From NCBI RefSeq assembly GCF_900078675.2, contig NZ_LT546237.1:3601688-3656136 (forward strand): DNA of 54,449 nt, written 5' to 3'. This stretch comes from Mycobacterium interjectum. GTDB lineage: Bacteria > Actinomycetota > Actinomycetes > Mycobacteriales > Mycobacteriaceae. Position numbers and translations under genes: made by a program. Below, piece after piece: positions 20,758 through 31,089 of this stretch; position 1 is the stretch's first letter; every line of letters begins with the position of its first letter. The notes under the pieces were generated by a model. It was not told where the DNA came from. It searched no databases and saw nothing but the letters and a program-made list of their open reading frames with translations.

Positions 20758-22023
20758 GTGTTTCCCGGATCGGTCATCCGAAAACTGGCCCGCAGCGAGG
20801 AAGTATTCGCGGTCAACGAGACCTATTTCGCGTTCACGGCGCACCTTAAAGGCGCCATCGACGTCGACGCGATGTCGGACGCCTTCGACGCGCTCCTGGA
20901 GACCCATCCGATTTTCACCGGCCGCCTCGAGAAGGCCGACGACGGCCGCTACCAGATCGTGGCCGAAGACGTCCTGCACCAAGGTCTTTGGGTGGTCGAC
21001 GACGGCGCCGATTCCAATGCCATTTCGACACCCGCCGGATTGCTGCTGGATCAAAGCCATTCTCTGATGAATCTGCGGTTGGAACGCACTGAAGGGGGCG
21101 GCGCACTGACGCTGTATACCCACCACAGCCTGGCCGACGCCCACCACGCGTTCGGTCTTCTCGAGGAGCTTTTCACCCTTTACACCAACGTGGTGGAAAC
21201 CGGCGACCCCGGACCGAGGATACCGCAACCCGCACCCGAACCGCTGGAGGCGTTGCTTGAGCAGCGCGGAATCGAAAAACAGCGGCGGTCCGGACTCGAG
21301 CGGCTCTACCCGGCGGCGTTCGCCTACGACCTGCAGGCAGTCCAGACGCCGCCCATGGCGTCGAACCATGATGCCATCCAACCCATTCCGGTGGCCCGCA
21401 TCCGGTTCACCGAGCAGGAGACGTCCGACCTAGTGGAGTTTGGCCGTGCCAATCAGCTCAGCCTGAACTCCGTGGTGGCGGCGGCCATCCTGCTGGCCGA
21501 GTGGGACCTTCGCAACACGCCGCACATTCCGATCCCATACGTTTATCCGGTCGACTTGCGATACATCCTGTCGCCCCCGGCAAGCCTGACCGGCAGCACG
21601 CTGCCGTTGGGGGTGGCAATCTATCTTGCCGAGATCGGGCCCGACACCGAGCTCGTCGATGTGGCCCGCGGTATCGTGGACGCTTTTCGAGCTGACCTGT
21701 CCGACGGCGTGATTCAGCAGTCCACGCTGCACTTCAACCTCCAATACGAAGGAACTCCGCCTGGGCTGCCCCCGTTTGTGCTGTGCACCGACACCGGCAC
21801 GATCCCCGGCCTGAGCACACCGCCGGGCTTGGAGGTGGAGGACTTCCACAGCGAATTGCACTTCCCCACCCGCGCGCCGGTCGATCTCTACAGTTGCGGG
21901 ACCTTTGCGGGTCGGCTTTTCATCGAGCACCATGCACATCTGCCAGGGCGGGAGAAGCCACTGGAGGCGGTACGTTCGCTGCTGTGCGTCCTGCCCGCCG
22001 AGGACAGCTGGGTTATGGAGTGA
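20758..22023 (+). CDS. papA5: PapA5, mycocerosyl transferase
   Basis: 421 residues from GTG (MFPGSVIRKL, the usual PapA5 start), with AAGGAG six bases upstream. It is a polyketide-associated acyltransferase of the condensation-domain superfamily. It transfers mycocerosate from the Mas ACP to the two hydroxyls of phthiocerol. The catalytic motif reads HHSLADA (H122, H123, D127), so the base His and the Asp are kept but the final Gly of HHxxxDG is Ala128. The structural segment around residue 258 (IPIPYVYPVDLRY) is well conserved. The stop TGA overlaps the GTG of the next gene, so it belongs to the same operon as the pps and drr genes. Confidence 0.95.
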   Translation: MFPGSVIRKLARSEEVFAVNETYFAFTAHLKGAIDVDAMSDAFDALLETHPIFTGRLEKADDGRYQIVAEDVLHQGLWVVDDGADSNAISTPAGLLLDQSHSLMNLRLERTEGGGALTLYTHHSLADAHHAFGLLEELFTLYTNVVETGDPGPRIPQPAPEPLEALLEQRGIEKQRRSGLERLYPAAFAYDLQAVQTPPMASNHDAIQPIPVARIRFTEQETSDLVEFGRANQLSLNSVVAAAILLAEWDLRNTPHIPIPYVYPVDLRYILSPPASLTGSTLPLGVAIYLAEIGPDTELVDVARGIVDAFRADLSDGVIQQSTLHFNLQYEGTPPGLPPFVLCTDTGTIPGLSTPPGLEVEDFHSELHFPTRAPVDLYSCGTFAGRLFIEHHAHLPGREKPLEAVRSLLCVLPAEDSWVME

Positions 22024-23282
22024 CAGCCGAGCGCGAGTTTGACATCGTTTTGTACGGTGCCAGTGGCTTTTCCGGCGCGCTGACGGCCCGGTACCTCGCC
22101 CGCGCGGGGTCGAGGGCACGGATCGCGCTGGCCGGTCGCTGCAGCGACCGGCTGTTGGCCGTGCGGCGGCTGCTCGGCCCGACCGCGCAGGATTGGCCGT
22201 TGATCGTCGCCGACGCGTCGCGGCCGCCGACGCTGGCAGCGATGGCCGAGCGAACCCGAGTCGTGCTGACCGCAGTTGGCCCCTACATACGGTACGGCCT
22301 ACCGCTTGTTGCGGCCTGCGCCGCGGCCGGAACGGACTACGCCGATTTGGCCGGAGAGCTGATGTTCGGCCGCGCCAGCATCGACCACTATCACCAACGG
22401 GCCGTCGACACCGGCGCCCGGATCGTGCTTTCCTGCGGATTCGATTCCATCCCTTCGGATCTCAATGTCTATCAGCTCCACCGCCGAGCCGTCGAGGACG
22501 GCGCGGGCGAACTCGGCGACACGACGATGGTGCTGCGCTCCTTTCGCCAATCCGCCGCGTCCGGCGGCACCATCGCTTCGCTGCTCGAAACGATGCGTAC
22601 CGCCTCGGCCGACACGCAAACCCACCCGATCTTCAACGATCCCTACACGCTGACCACCGACCGCGCCTGCGAACCAGAACTCGGCCCGCAACCGGACTTC
22701 CAGCGGCGTCGAGGCCGCGAGGTCGCGCCCGACCTTGCGTGCTTCGGGCTCAGCGGATTTGTGATGGCCCCGTATAACACGCGAATAGTGCGGCGCAGCA
22801 ACGCATTGCAAGACTGGGCCTATGGCAGGCAGTTTCGCTACTCGGAAACCATGAGCCTCGGCAACTCGCTCGCGGCACCGGTCGCCGCGGCGGCAGTGAC
22901 GGGCGCCTTGGCGTGTGCCTTTAGCCTGGGCAACAGGCACTTGCGGCGGTTGCCCCAGCGATTCGTGGAGCGCATCGTGCCCACGCCGGGCTCCGGTCCA
23001 AGCGACGCCGCCCGCAAGCGCGGCCACTACACCGTCGAGACTTACACCACCACAGCGACCGGCGCGCGCTACGTGGCGACGTTCGCGCAATCCTGCGACG
23101 CGTACGAGGGCACGTCGGTGCTGCTGGGCGAGAGCGGTCTCGCGTTGGCATTGGATCGCGACCGCCTCTCTCCGTTGCGGGGGGTGCTCACGCCCGCGGC
23201 GGCGATGGGCGACGTGCTGTTGGCCCGTCTCCCGGCCGCGGGGGTGTCCATGGCGGCCGAACGAATCCGTGCCCGGCAGTGA
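22020..23282 (+). CDS. Trans-acting enoyl reductase of DIM synthesis (Rv2953 type)
   Basis: 420 residues from the GTG that overlaps the papA5 stop (GTGA). A Rossmann fold starts at DIVLYGASGFSGALTARYL, the motif of the saccharopine-dehydrogenase-like family. The sequence closely matches M. tuberculosis Rv2953 along its whole length, including the segments RYGLPLVAAC, GFDSIPSDLNVYQL and GVLTPAAAMGD. Rv2953 is known to supply in trans the enoyl reduction that PpsD cannot perform. In M. tuberculosis the gene lies away from papA5; here it is translationally coupled to papA5, which puts it in the pps operon. It ends 28 bp before the convergent TetR gene. Confidence 0.92.
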   Translation: MTAEREFDIVLYGASGFSGALTARYLARAGSRARIALAGRCSDRLLAVRRLLGPTAQDWPLIVADASRPPTLAAMAERTRVVLTAVGPYIRYGLPLVAACAAAGTDYADLAGELMFGRASIDHYHQRAVDTGARIVLSCGFDSIPSDLNVYQLHRRAVEDGAGELGDTTMVLRSFRQSAASGGTIASLLETMRTASADTQTHPIFNDPYTLTTDRACEPELGPQPDFQRRRGREVAPDLACFGLSGFVMAPYNTRIVRRSNALQDWAYGRQFRYSETMSLGNSLAAPVAAAAVTGALACAFSLGNRHLRRLPQRFVERIVPTPGSGPSDAARKRGHYTVETYTTTATGARYVATFAQSCDAYEGTSVLLGESGLALALDRDRLSPLRGVLTPAAAMGDVLLARLPAAGVSMAAERIRARQ

Positions 23283-23288
23283 GCAATC

Positions 23289-23303
23289 CTCGTCAGCGAC
23301 GAG
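23289..23303. terminator. Short hairpin between convergent operons
   Basis: CTCGTC-AGC-GACGAG, perfect 6-bp arms around a 3-base loop, lies in the 28-bp gap between the enoyl reductase stop and the TetR stop. On the plus strand it is followed by CCAAAAATT. It may act as a two-way terminator; no strong U-tract is present. Confidence 0.45.
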
Positions 23304-23310
23304 CCAAAAA

Positions 23311-23928
23311 TTACCGAGTGGGTTCGGTTGCGTATCCCGAATATATCCGGCCACGCAAGCGGCTCCCCAGAGCGCAGTCGAATGCGCGTAGACACATTTC
23401 GGTGAGATCGGCGCGCGAGATATTCTTCGACTCAATCCATTTCACGCAGGCTGCGCGGACGAACGCCAACCACGCCTCTACGGCGATCTCGGCGGCCTCG
23501 CGCAGACATCCGTCCTCGACGAGTTGATCGATCAGCCGTTGGCCCACAACGTTGAGTTCTTCGGCGACGATCGCCTGGACGGCCGGGTCATCTGACCAAA
23601 CGCCGCGGTTGATCGTGACGGCTTCAAAGGGGCGATCGACAAACGATTGGATATGGGCCTCGAGTCCGGTGGCCAGCTGCTCTGCGAGCGATAGCTGCGG
23701 ATCGTCGCTCATGTGTGCCAGCATGCGGCTACTGGCGCGCCGGAATATCGCCGCGTATAAGTCTCGCTTGCACGGAAAGTAGTGATACAGCGTCGCTCTC
23801 GAGACATGCGCGCGGGCAGCGATGTCGTCCATCTGGACGTCTTCGTACGGCATTTCTGCAAACATCGCCGCTCCCGTGTCGATCAGCTGTTCGCGTCGCT
23901 GCTGCGGCTCCAGCCGGCGTCGTTTCAC
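23311..23928 (-). CDS. TetR-family regulator coupled to mas
   Basis: 205 residues from a GTG. The N-terminal helix-turn-helix (residues about 10-55) has the TetR pattern [18 protein letters not shown]; the C-terminal half is an all-helical ligand/dimer domain. Its GTG overlaps the mas stop (GTGA), so it is very likely translated from the mas mRNA. A closely related paralogue lies at 45412-46020, sharing for example LEPQ.RREQL, the SDDP stretch and [14 protein letters not shown] know of no TetR gene between papA5 and mas in M. tuberculosis, where these genes converge directly. Its ligand is unknown; control of mas or of the opposing pps operon is an inference from position. Confidence 0.9.
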   Translation of the reverse strand: MKRRRLEPQQRREQLIDTGAAMFAEMPYEDVQMDDIAARAHVSRATLYHYFPCKRDLYAAIFRRASSRMLAHMSDDPQLSLAEQLATGLEAHIQSFVDRPFEAVTINRGVWSDDPAVQAIVAEELNVVGQRLIDQLVEDGCLREAAEIAVEAWLAFVRAACVKWIESKNISRADLTEMCLRAFDCALGSRLRGRIYSGYATEPTR

Positions 23929-26900
23929 TTCCCACCACCGACATTCGAGGACCCACCGATGAGCGACTCTGGTTTGCCGTAGGGCGGTCCACCGGATTGG
24001 GTCGCGGACAGGTCGGAGGCGAGCGTTTCTGATAGGTGCAGACCCAAGGCACGCGCGGAGTTGTAGGTTGCGATGGTCCTGGGGGTGATTCGCAGTCCGG
24101 TTTCAGCTTCGATGCGGGTCCGCAGTTCGAGGTTGCCCAGCGAGTCCAGGCCATGGTCGGCAAACGGGCGGTCGGGGTCGATCGCACGCCGCAAAATCAG
24201 GCCGGTCTGCTCGGCTATCAGGCGCCGAAGCCGGACCGGCCATTCATCCTGTGACAGAGTCAGCAGTTCGGCACGCAGCGTAAAGCTTTCGGCCGTGTGT
24301 CGGTCTCCGGCCGTCCGGAAAGCCTCGGCGAACGAGCTGCGCGCAACGAGCGACGCGAGCCATGGCGCACCGGTGGTCGGAACGTAGCCGGTGTAGCCCC
24401 GGTCGTAACGCAGCAAAGTCTCGAACGCCAGAGCGCCCTCTTCCGGGGTGATCATCGTGGTCCGTCCGCTCGCCGCCATGAATGCCGCCCTGCCGATTTC
24501 GCCCCACGCACCCCAGGCGATCGAGCTCGAGGGAAGACCTTGACTGCGACGCCAGTGGGTGAAGGCGTCCAGCCAGCTGCAGGCCGCGGCGTAGGCCCCC
24601 TGACCGGCCGAGCCGAATAGCGCGGCTACCGAGGAGAAGGAGCAGAACCAATCCAGCGGCTGGTCCGCCGTCGCCTGGTGCAGGTTCCACACGCCGTATA
24701 CCTTTGGCGCCCAGTCCCGATCGATCAGCTCGTCGGTGATGTTGGCCAGGGTCGCGTCCTCGACCACCGCGGCGGCGTGCAGGACCCCGCGCAGCGGAAG
24801 CCCGGTGGCGGTGGCCGCGGCCACGACTTGAGCCGCAGTGTCGGCCTCGGCGATGTTGCCGCACTTCACGACGATGTCGGCTCCAGTCGCCCAGAGCCGT
24901 TCAATCGCCTGTCGGGTTCGCGGCGTTGGGTTGGAACGCGCCGTCAGCACGATCCGCCCGCAGCCCGCCTTGGCCATCTCACCGGCCAAAAACAGCCCGA
25001 GACCGCCGAGGCCACCTGTAACGATATAGGCGCCGTCGTTGCGAAACACTGGAGCATGCTCGGGCGCCACCGCCGCGAGGGTCTCACCGGTGCGGGGCAC
25101 GGTGAGTACAAGCTTACCGGTGTGCTCGGCGCCGCTCATCATCCGGATCGCGGTAGCGGCTTGCGACAGAGGGTATTCCGTGCAGGCCGGCAGCGGCAGG
25201 TGACCGTCCGCGATCCGCTCGTACACCGTCTGCAGCAGCCTCTGCAATCGCTGCGGGTGGGTCTTTGACAGCAGCGCCAGATCGACGGCATGGAACGTGA
25301 GGTTGCGCCGGAACGGTAAGAGACCCAGCCGGGTATCGGCGTAGATGTCGCGCTTGCCGATCTCGACGAAGCGCCCGCTGTAGGCCAGTAGGTCCAGCCC
25401 GGCGCGCTGCGCCGCCCCGGTCAGCGAGTTCAGCACGATGTCGACGCCGCGGCCGTCGGTGTCGCGAGGGATCCGCTCGGCGAACTCCATGCCGCGCGAG
25501 TCGTACACATGTTCAATGCCCATATCCCGCAGCATTGCCCGTCGCTCCGGGCTGCCAGCGGTGGCGAAGATCTCGGCCCCCACCATCCGGGCGATGCCTA
25601 TCGCGGCCTGACCGACACCGCCGGTGCCGGAGTGGATTAGCACCTTGTCTTCGGCCGAGATCCTGGCCAGGTCGCACAGTCCGTACCACGCGGTGCCGTA
25701 CGCGGTTGCCGCCGCGGCGGCCAGCCCGGCGGTGAGGCCGTGCGGCAGGGTGGCGACCAGCCTGGCGTCGCAGGTGACGAACGTACTCCAGCTGCCGTTG
25801 GCGTACCCGGAGAAGCCGCCCACCCAGTCGCCGACCCGGTGGTCGGTCACGTCGGCGCCGACGCGCGCCACCACGCCGCCCAGATCGAATCCCAGTTGGT
25901 GCGGCTGACCGTCGAGATCGGGGTAACGCCCCAGGGCCGCAAGGACATCGGCGAAGTTGATGCTGGACGCGTTGACCGCGATCTCGACCTCGCCCGGCCC
26001 CGGCGGCTTTCGGTCCAGGGCAACGCATTCCAGCGTCTGCAGGTCACCGGGATGACGCACCGTCATGCGCATCCGCTCGGACTCGTGCTGCACCGTGGCG
26101 ACCCGCCGTTCGTCGGCGCCCAGCGGCGTGCAGCGGAGCCGCGCCGTGTACCACTGCCCACCCCGCCAGGCGGTCTCGTCTTCCTGCGAAGAAGTCAGCA
26201 ATTCGTGCGCCACCTGCTCGGCGTCAGCATCTTCCCGCAGGTCGATCTGGGTGGGCCGGAGCTGTGGGTTCTCCGCGCCGATCACCCGCAGCAGGCCGCG
26301 CAGTCCGGCCTGCACCAGGTTGGGCTGGTCATCGGGCAACACGATCTGGGCTTGCCTGGTGACCACGTACAGCCGGGGCGGCTGAGCCGAGAGTTCCGGC
26401 AATTCGCGAGTCATGCGCACTAGGTGGCGCACCTGTTCGCGGCCTCGCAATAGCCCTTGCTCGTCCAACTCGCCGGCCGGTGGCGGGCAGACGATCACCA
26501 AACCTTGGAGGCCGCTATGCACCTCGGCACCGAGCTGTTCGGCGTTGGCCACTCGATCGGTCGACTCTGGCCAGATCAGGGTCTCACATTGCGCACCAGA
26601 CACTTTCAGCGCATCCGCGAGCCGCGATGTCAGTGGATCGGCATCGGCGGTATCGACCAGCAGCCACCGCCCGAATGCCCGCTCGGGCACTGGTGGCAGC
26701 GCCTGCGGCTGCCAGTCGATGGTCAGGAGCCGCTCGGTCATCAGCTGGTCGGCGGCGCCGCCGCTGATAGCCATACGCAGGCCCTGCACGACCAGCAGGA
26801 CCGCGCCGTCTTCGGCCAGCAGATCCAGATCGACCTCGACCGCTGACCCGCTGACTGATGTGACCCGCAGGTGGCAATACCGCGCGGCACGCGTCGAAGC

Positions 26901-29900
26901 GTATCGACGCAGCCGCCGCACACTCAGCGGCACCAATCCCCTCCCCTCGGAGGCGCCCTGCACGGCCGGGTGTGCCAGCACCGACTGAAAGCAAGCATCC
27001 AGTAACGCGGGATGAACGCAGTAGCCCGTCGGTTGACCCCGAACTGCGCTGGGCAGCCGCACCTCGGCAACGACACTGCGGCTTTTTGTTGCGGCGGTGC
27101 GTGCCGACACCAAACCACCGAAGGCAGGCCCGTATTCGACGCCGCGCTCGGCGAACGACTGCCGCAGCGCGGCGCCCTCCGTCGGCTGCGGGTGGGTGGC
27201 CAGCAGGGCGGCGATGTCGCGCTGCAGTGGCTCCTGATCGTCGGCCGCGCGGAGCACAGCGCCGCCTCGCCGCGTGCGCTCACCCTCCCGCTCGGTCTGC
27301 ACCACGAGATCGACCACGCCGTCGCCCTCAACCGAGGCCACCGTGCTCACCACAGTCTCCTCGTCAAGTAGCAGCATCTGCTCGAGGCGAACATCGCACA
27401 CGTCGGAATTCGGACCCAGAACCATTTCGGCGGACGCCAGTGCCATTTCGCAGAAGGCGGCCCCCGGAAAGACGGCAACCCCGTTCACCCGGTGATCGGC
27501 CAGCCAGGGCAGCGCCGCGGTGCCGATCTCCCCCTGCCAGGCGTGGCGTTCCGGCTCTTCCGGCAACCGCACGTGCGCGCCGAGCAGTGGGTGCACCGTA
27601 ACCGTCGACTTGCCGCGCGACCCCGCCGCCGGCTCGTCGGTCTCGAGGAGCAGCCGCTGACGGGTCCACGTCGGCAGCGGGGCATCCACCAGGCGACCGC
27701 GCGGATACGGTACCGAGAAGTCGATCGCGGCGCCGGCACCGTACAGATCCGCCACGGAGCCGAGCACGCCGAAAGGCATCGGCTGTTCGCGGCGCATGGC
27801 CGGGACTGCCTGCACCGCGATGTCGGCGGCGCCGGCGGTTTGTTCCACCGCACGGATCAGCAGCGGGTGCGGCGAGGGCTCGCCGAACACCCGGTGGCCG
27901 TCGTCCAGGGCGGCCTGCACCGCGGCGGCGAACTTCACCGACTGCCGGAGGTTGTTCACCCAGTAGCTGGCGTCGAAAGCCGGGAGGATCCGTGGATCAT
28001 CAAGCGTCGCAGAGTAATACGACACATCCGGCGTCGTCGGGGTGAGGTGTGCAAGCTGGTCGGCCAGTTCGTCAAGAATCGGATCGACCTGCGACGAGTG
28101 CGACGCGACATCCACCGCCACCTCGCGGGCCATGACCTCACGGCCCTCCCATTCGGCTACCAGGTCGCGCACCGCTTGGGTCGCTCCGCCCACCACCGTG
28201 GAGTTCGGTGACGCGATCACCGACACTTCGACGTCGCTCACTCCGCGGGCGGCCAGCTCCTGCCGCACCTGCTGGGCCGGCAGCTCCACCGAAGCCATCG
28301 CTCCCGCACCCGCGATGCGCGACATCAACTTCGAACGCCGGCAGACCACCTTGACACCGTCCTGCAGCGAGAGCGCCCCGGCGACGACGGCGGCCGAGAT
28401 CTCGCCAAGGGAATGCCCGATCACGGCGCCGGGCTGTACGCCGTAGGCGCGCATGGCGGTGGCCAGGGCGACCTGGAAAATGAAAAGCGTCGGTTGCACC
28501 CGGTCGATGTCCGTGACGACTTCGGGAGCCGACATCGCCTCGCGCACTGAGAATCCGGACTCCCGTGCGATCAGCGGCTCGGCGTGGGTGACAGTCGCCG
28601 CGAACACCGCATCGTTGGCCAGCAGCTCGGCGCCCATGCCCGCCCACTGCGATCCCTGGCCCGAGAAGACCCAGACCGGGCCGCGGTCGCCGTGACCCGA
28701 CACCGGAGCGTAGGGGGTTTCTGCGCCGGCGATTTCACGCAACCCCGCGGCCAGCCCCTCGGCGTCGCCCGCAATGACGGCGGTGCGGACGGTCCGGTGT
28801 GCGCGCCGTCGCGCCAGGGTGTACGCCAGGTCCGAGATAGCCAACCCGTCTTTGTGATCGTCCAGCCATTCGGCCAATCGTTGCGCCGTCTGGTGCAGCG
28901 TTCCCCCGGAGGTCGCCGATAGCGGAAACAGCAACGGCCCGTGCGCCACTGGGGCTTCCGGGTCGGTTCGGGCGTCGGGCGCCTGCTCGAGCACGGCGTG
29001 CACGTTGGTCCCCGACATGCCGAACGATGTCACCGCCGCCCGTCGCGGCCCCTTGCCTTTGTACGGCCAGGGTATGACTTCCCGCGGCACGAACAAGCCG
29101 GTTTCGATTTGCTGTAGCGCCTCGGGCAACTGGGTGAAGTGCGCCATCGGCGGCACCACGCCGTGCTGCAGGCCGAGGACCGCTTTGATCAGACCGACAG
29201 CTCCGGCCGCGGCTTCGGTGTGCCCCAGGTTGCTTTTGGCCGATCCGACCGCGACGCGATTGCCGTCGGCACCGTACACCTCGGTCAGACTTATGAATTC
29301 GAGCGGATCGCCCACCGGGGTGCCGGTGCCGTGCGCCTCGATCACACCCACGGTGGCCGGCTCCACCCCGGCCACTTCCAACGCCGCCCGGTACACCGCG
29401 GCCTGGGCATCCGAGGACGGCGACGTGATGGTCTCGGAACGGCCGTCCTGATTCGCCGCGGTGCCGCGGACGACGGCCAGAATTCGGTCACCGTCACGGA
29501 GCGCATCGGGCAAGCGCTTGAGCAGGACCACCGCACAACCGTCCGATCGGACGAACCCGTCGGCGGCAATGTCGAAACTGTGACAGCGGCCGGTCGGCGA
29601 GAGCATGCCCTGCGCCGACGCCGAGGCAGAGACCCGCGGGTCCAACACCAGCATCGCGCCTCCGGCCAACGCAAGATCGCTTTCACCCGTGTCCAGGCTC
29701 AGACACGCCATGTGCACGGCGAGCAGGCTCGACGAACACGATGTGTCAACCGTCAGCGCCGGACCCAGCAGTCCCAGCCCATAGGCGATCCGGCCGGACG
29801 CCATGCTGAAGGGAGTGCAGGTATAGCCGTAGGCATCCTCCAGCGAACCGGCGTCGCCGGTAATCAGCGTGTAGTCCTGTTGGCACAACCCCACGAAAAC

Positions 29901-30266
29901 ACCGGTGCGAGACCCACTTAACGAGGCCGGAACGATGCCCGCGTGCTCGATCGCTTCCCATGACGTCTCCAGTAGCAATCGATGCTGCGGATCGATGGCG
30001 GTCGCCTCGCGCTCGCCGAAGCCGAAGAACGATGCGTCAAAGCCGCCGATGTCGTCGATGAAGCCACCCCACCGCGACACCGACCGACCGTGCACCCCAC
30101 GCTCGGGGTCGTAGTGCTCGTCGACGTCCCACCGATCGGCGGGAATCTCCGTCACCAAGTCGTCGCCGCGAAGTAAGGCGCGCCAGAACGCGTTGGGCGA
30201 ATCTACCCCGCCGGGAAGCCGGCACCCCATCCCGATGATCGCCACAGGGCTGACACGACTTTGCAT
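23925..30266 (-). CDS. mas: Mas, mycocerosic acid synthase (KS-AT-DH-ER-KR-ACP)
   Basis: 2113 residues from ATG ([15 protein letters not shown]), chosen over a TTG three codons upstream because GAGG lies nine bases before the ATG; M. tuberculosis Mas is about 2110. It is an iterative PKS that elongates fatty acyl chains with methylmalonyl-CoA. KS Cys177 is in [10 protein letters not shown] Ser619 is in GHSLGE, with VASHSS in the specificity region (methylmalonyl type). DH His925 is in [11 protein letters not shown] has [15 protein letters not shown] has [12 protein letters not shown], and ACP Ser2042 is in [12 protein letters not shown] mas-like paralogue (Pks5/Msl type) is possible in principle, but the neighbourhood of papA5, drr and pps favours mas. 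The tetR gene overlaps its stop. Confidence 0.9.
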   Translation of the reverse strand: MQSRVSPVAIIGMGCRLPGGVDSPNAFWRALLRGDDLVTEIPADRWDVDEHYDPERGVHGRSVSRWGGFIDDIGGFDASFFGFGEREATAIDPQHRLLLETSWEAIEHAGIVPASLSGSRTGVFVGLCQQDYTLITGDAGSLEDAYGYTCTPFSMASGRIAYGLGLLGPALTVDTSCSSSLLAVHMACLSLDTGESDLALAGGAMLVLDPRVSASASAQGMLSPTGRCHSFDIAADGFVRSDGCAVVLLKRLPDALRDGDRILAVVRGTAANQDGRSETITSPSSDAQAAVYRAALEVAGVEPATVGVIEAHGTGTPVGDPLEFISLTEVYGADGNRVAVGSAKSNLGHTEAAAGAVGLIKAVLGLQHGVVPPMAHFTQLPEALQQIETGLFVPREVIPWPYKGKGPRRAAVTSFGMSGTNVHAVLEQAPDARTDPEAPVAHGPLLFPLSATSGGTLHQTAQRLAEWLDDHKDGLAISDLAYTLARRRAHRTVRTAVIAGDAEGLAAGLREIAGAETPYAPVSGHGDRGPVWVFSGQGSQWAGMGAELLANDAVFAATVTHAEPLIARESGFSVREAMSAPEVVTDIDRVQPTLFIFQVALATAMRAYGVQPGAVIGHSLGEISAAVVAGALSLQDGVKVVCRRSKLMSRIAGAGAMASVELPAQQVRQELAARGVSDVEVSVIASPNSTVVGGATQAVRDLVAEWEGREVMAREVAVDVASHSSQVDPILDELADQLAHLTPTTPDVSYYSATLDDPRILPAFDASYWVNNLRQSVKFAAAVQAALDDGHRVFGEPSPHPLLIRAVEQTAGAADIAVQAVPAMRREQPMPFGVLGSVADLYGAGAAIDFSVPYPRGRLVDAPLPTWTRQRLLLETDEPAAGSRGKSTVTVHPLLGAHVRLPEEPERHAWQGEIGTAALPWLADHRVNGVAVFPGAAFCEMALASAEMVLGPNSDVCDVRLEQMLLLDEETVVSTVASVEGDGVVDLVVQTEREGERTRRGGAVLRAADDQEPLQRDIAALLATHPQPTEGAALRQSFAERGVEYGPAFGGLVSARTAATKSRSVVAEVRLPSAVRGQPTGYCVHPALLDACFQSVLAHPAVQGASEGRGLVPLSVRRLRRYASTRAARYCHLRVTSVSGSAVEVDLDLLAEDGAVLLVVQGLRMAISGGAADQLMTERLLTIDWQPQALPPVPERAFGRWLLVDTADADPLTSRLADALKVSGAQCETLIWPESTDRVANAEQLGAEVHSGLQGLVIVCPPPAGELDEQGLLRGREQVRHLVRMTRELPELSAQPPRLYVVTRQAQIVLPDDQPNLVQAGLRGLLRVIGAENPQLRPTQIDLREDADAEQVAHELLTSSQEDETAWRGGQWYTARLRCTPLGADERRVATVQHESERMRMTVRHPGDLQTLECVALDRKPPGPGEVEIAVNASSINFADVLAALGRYPDLDGQPHQLGFDLGGVVARVGADVTDHRVGDWVGGFSGYANGSWSTFVTCDARLVATLPHGLTAGLAAAAATAYGTAWYGLCDLARISAEDKVLIHSGTGGVGQAAIGIARMVGAEIFATAGSPERRAMLRDMGIEHVYDSRGMEFAERIPRDTDGRGVDIVLNSLTGAAQRAGLDLLAYSGRFVEIGKRDIYADTRLGLLPFRRNLTFHAVDLALLSKTHPQRLQRLLQTVYERIADGHLPLPACTEYPLSQAATAIRMMSGAEHTGKLVLTVPRTGETLAAVAPEHAPVFRNDGAYIVTGGLGGLGLFLAGEMAKAGCGRIVLTARSNPTPRTRQAIERLWATGADIVVKCGNIAEADTAAQVVAAATATGLPLRGVLHAAAVVEDATLANITDELIDRDWAPKVYGVWNLHQATADQPLDWFCSFSSVAALFGSAGQGAYAAACSWLDAFTHWRRSQGLPSSSIAWGAWGEIGRAAFMAASGRTTMITPEEGALAFETLLRYDRGYTGYVPTTGAPWLASLVARSSFAEAFRTAGDRHTAESFTLRAELLTLSQDEWPVRLRRLIAEQTGLILRRAIDPDRPFADHGLDSLGNLELRTRIEAETGLRITPRTIATYNSARALGLHLSETLASDLSATQSGGPPYGKPESLIGGSSNVGGGK

Positions 30267-30510
30267 GGCTTCCAACCTCGCCTCAACTCAACCGGGACTG
30301 CTCGCCGGCCGTACCGAACTCTTGAAATTGGAGAGGCTCATCCCACCACGTCACTCTGACAACCTCGGCCCAATCACGAGGCATCGACGCAGAAACCACA
30401 CCAGGAAAACTCAGCTTAGACCGCCGCAGCGGCAACGGCTGTCGAAAAGACCAATTTCCCTTCCTAGCCCGAAGGCGTATGTGCCCAGTTGCTAATTCGA
30501 TGTTGTTGCA

Positions 30511-30850
30511 TACCAATTCATTTCAGAAACGTCAACTCGGCATGGCCGCTACCAGCAGGTAATTTCGCATTGAAGTTTGCGCTCCAACGGATGCGTTTGC
30601 CACACGCGTGCCGCCTGACCCGTGATCAGCTGTTTTCTCACCGCCGATATATTGCCGCGCCCGACGGATGACGAAGAGCTTCACCAGATTTACTGAGAAG
30701 AGCGTCGCCAGAGTGCCAGGTCTTCGGTACTGTTCCACACGCGTCGAATCATTGGTAGTTGACACCACGGGAGGACGGAAGATGCGGCTAGCGCCTCGTC
30801 CCTTTGATCCGTTGGGCGACACCATGAAACGACGCCCAGGTGCCGGCGGA
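30511..30850 (+). repeat. Diverged copy A of a TetR leader region, with orphan start codons
   Basis: No gene is convincing between mas (30266) and the esterase stop (31090). On the plus strand this stretch matches, with divergence, the minus-strand DNA directly upstream of the TetR at 45412-46020. Shared blocks: GGTAATTTCGC (30558), TGATCAGC (30623), CACCAGATT (30682) and TCGGTAC (30724). The first two are 65 bases apart in both copies, and the last lies 166 versus 164 bases from the first. At 30825 the sequence ATGAAACGACGCC repeats the first codons of the mas-linked TetR (GTGAAACGACGCC), after which homology fades. Stops differ between copies, so conserved coding is unlikely. It looks like the leader of a lost or moved tetR gene. 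Confidence 0.6.
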
Positions 30851-30923
30851 TGGCCCAACCCCGCCAGCGACTCCTGGTGGTGCTGCTGCCGGTCAACAAC
30901 TCCTTACCCATAACCGGTGGCAG

Positions 30924-30972
30924 ACGGGCAGCTTTCCCTCAAGCCCCCACCGCCCGCGGGAAAGCTGCCCGT
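30924..30972. terminator. Long perfect inverted repeat downstream of the esterase gene
   Basis: ACGGGCAGCTTTCCC (30924-30938) is exactly complementary to 30958-30972, with a 19-base loop. It lies about 118 bp past the esterase stop on the minus strand and has no U-tract. A further partial copy of the left arm, GGGCAGCTT, follows near 30986. It may be a terminator for the esterase mRNA or a small mobile-type inverted repeat. Confidence 0.5.
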
Positions 30973-31089
30973 ACACCACTTTTGGGCAGCTTCGGCACGG
31001 TTCGCTCGGCGAGCGAACTGAAGTGATTGTGCCGCAGATGAAAACCCTTCTTAGGGGAGAGGATTCCCGCCTCCAGCCCATCGCCCGCG

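Noticed and set aside
30668..30913. Open frame of about 80 residues between mas and the esterase
   Set aside because: It runs through the orphan TetR leader; its homology is at DNA level to a leader, not to a protein.
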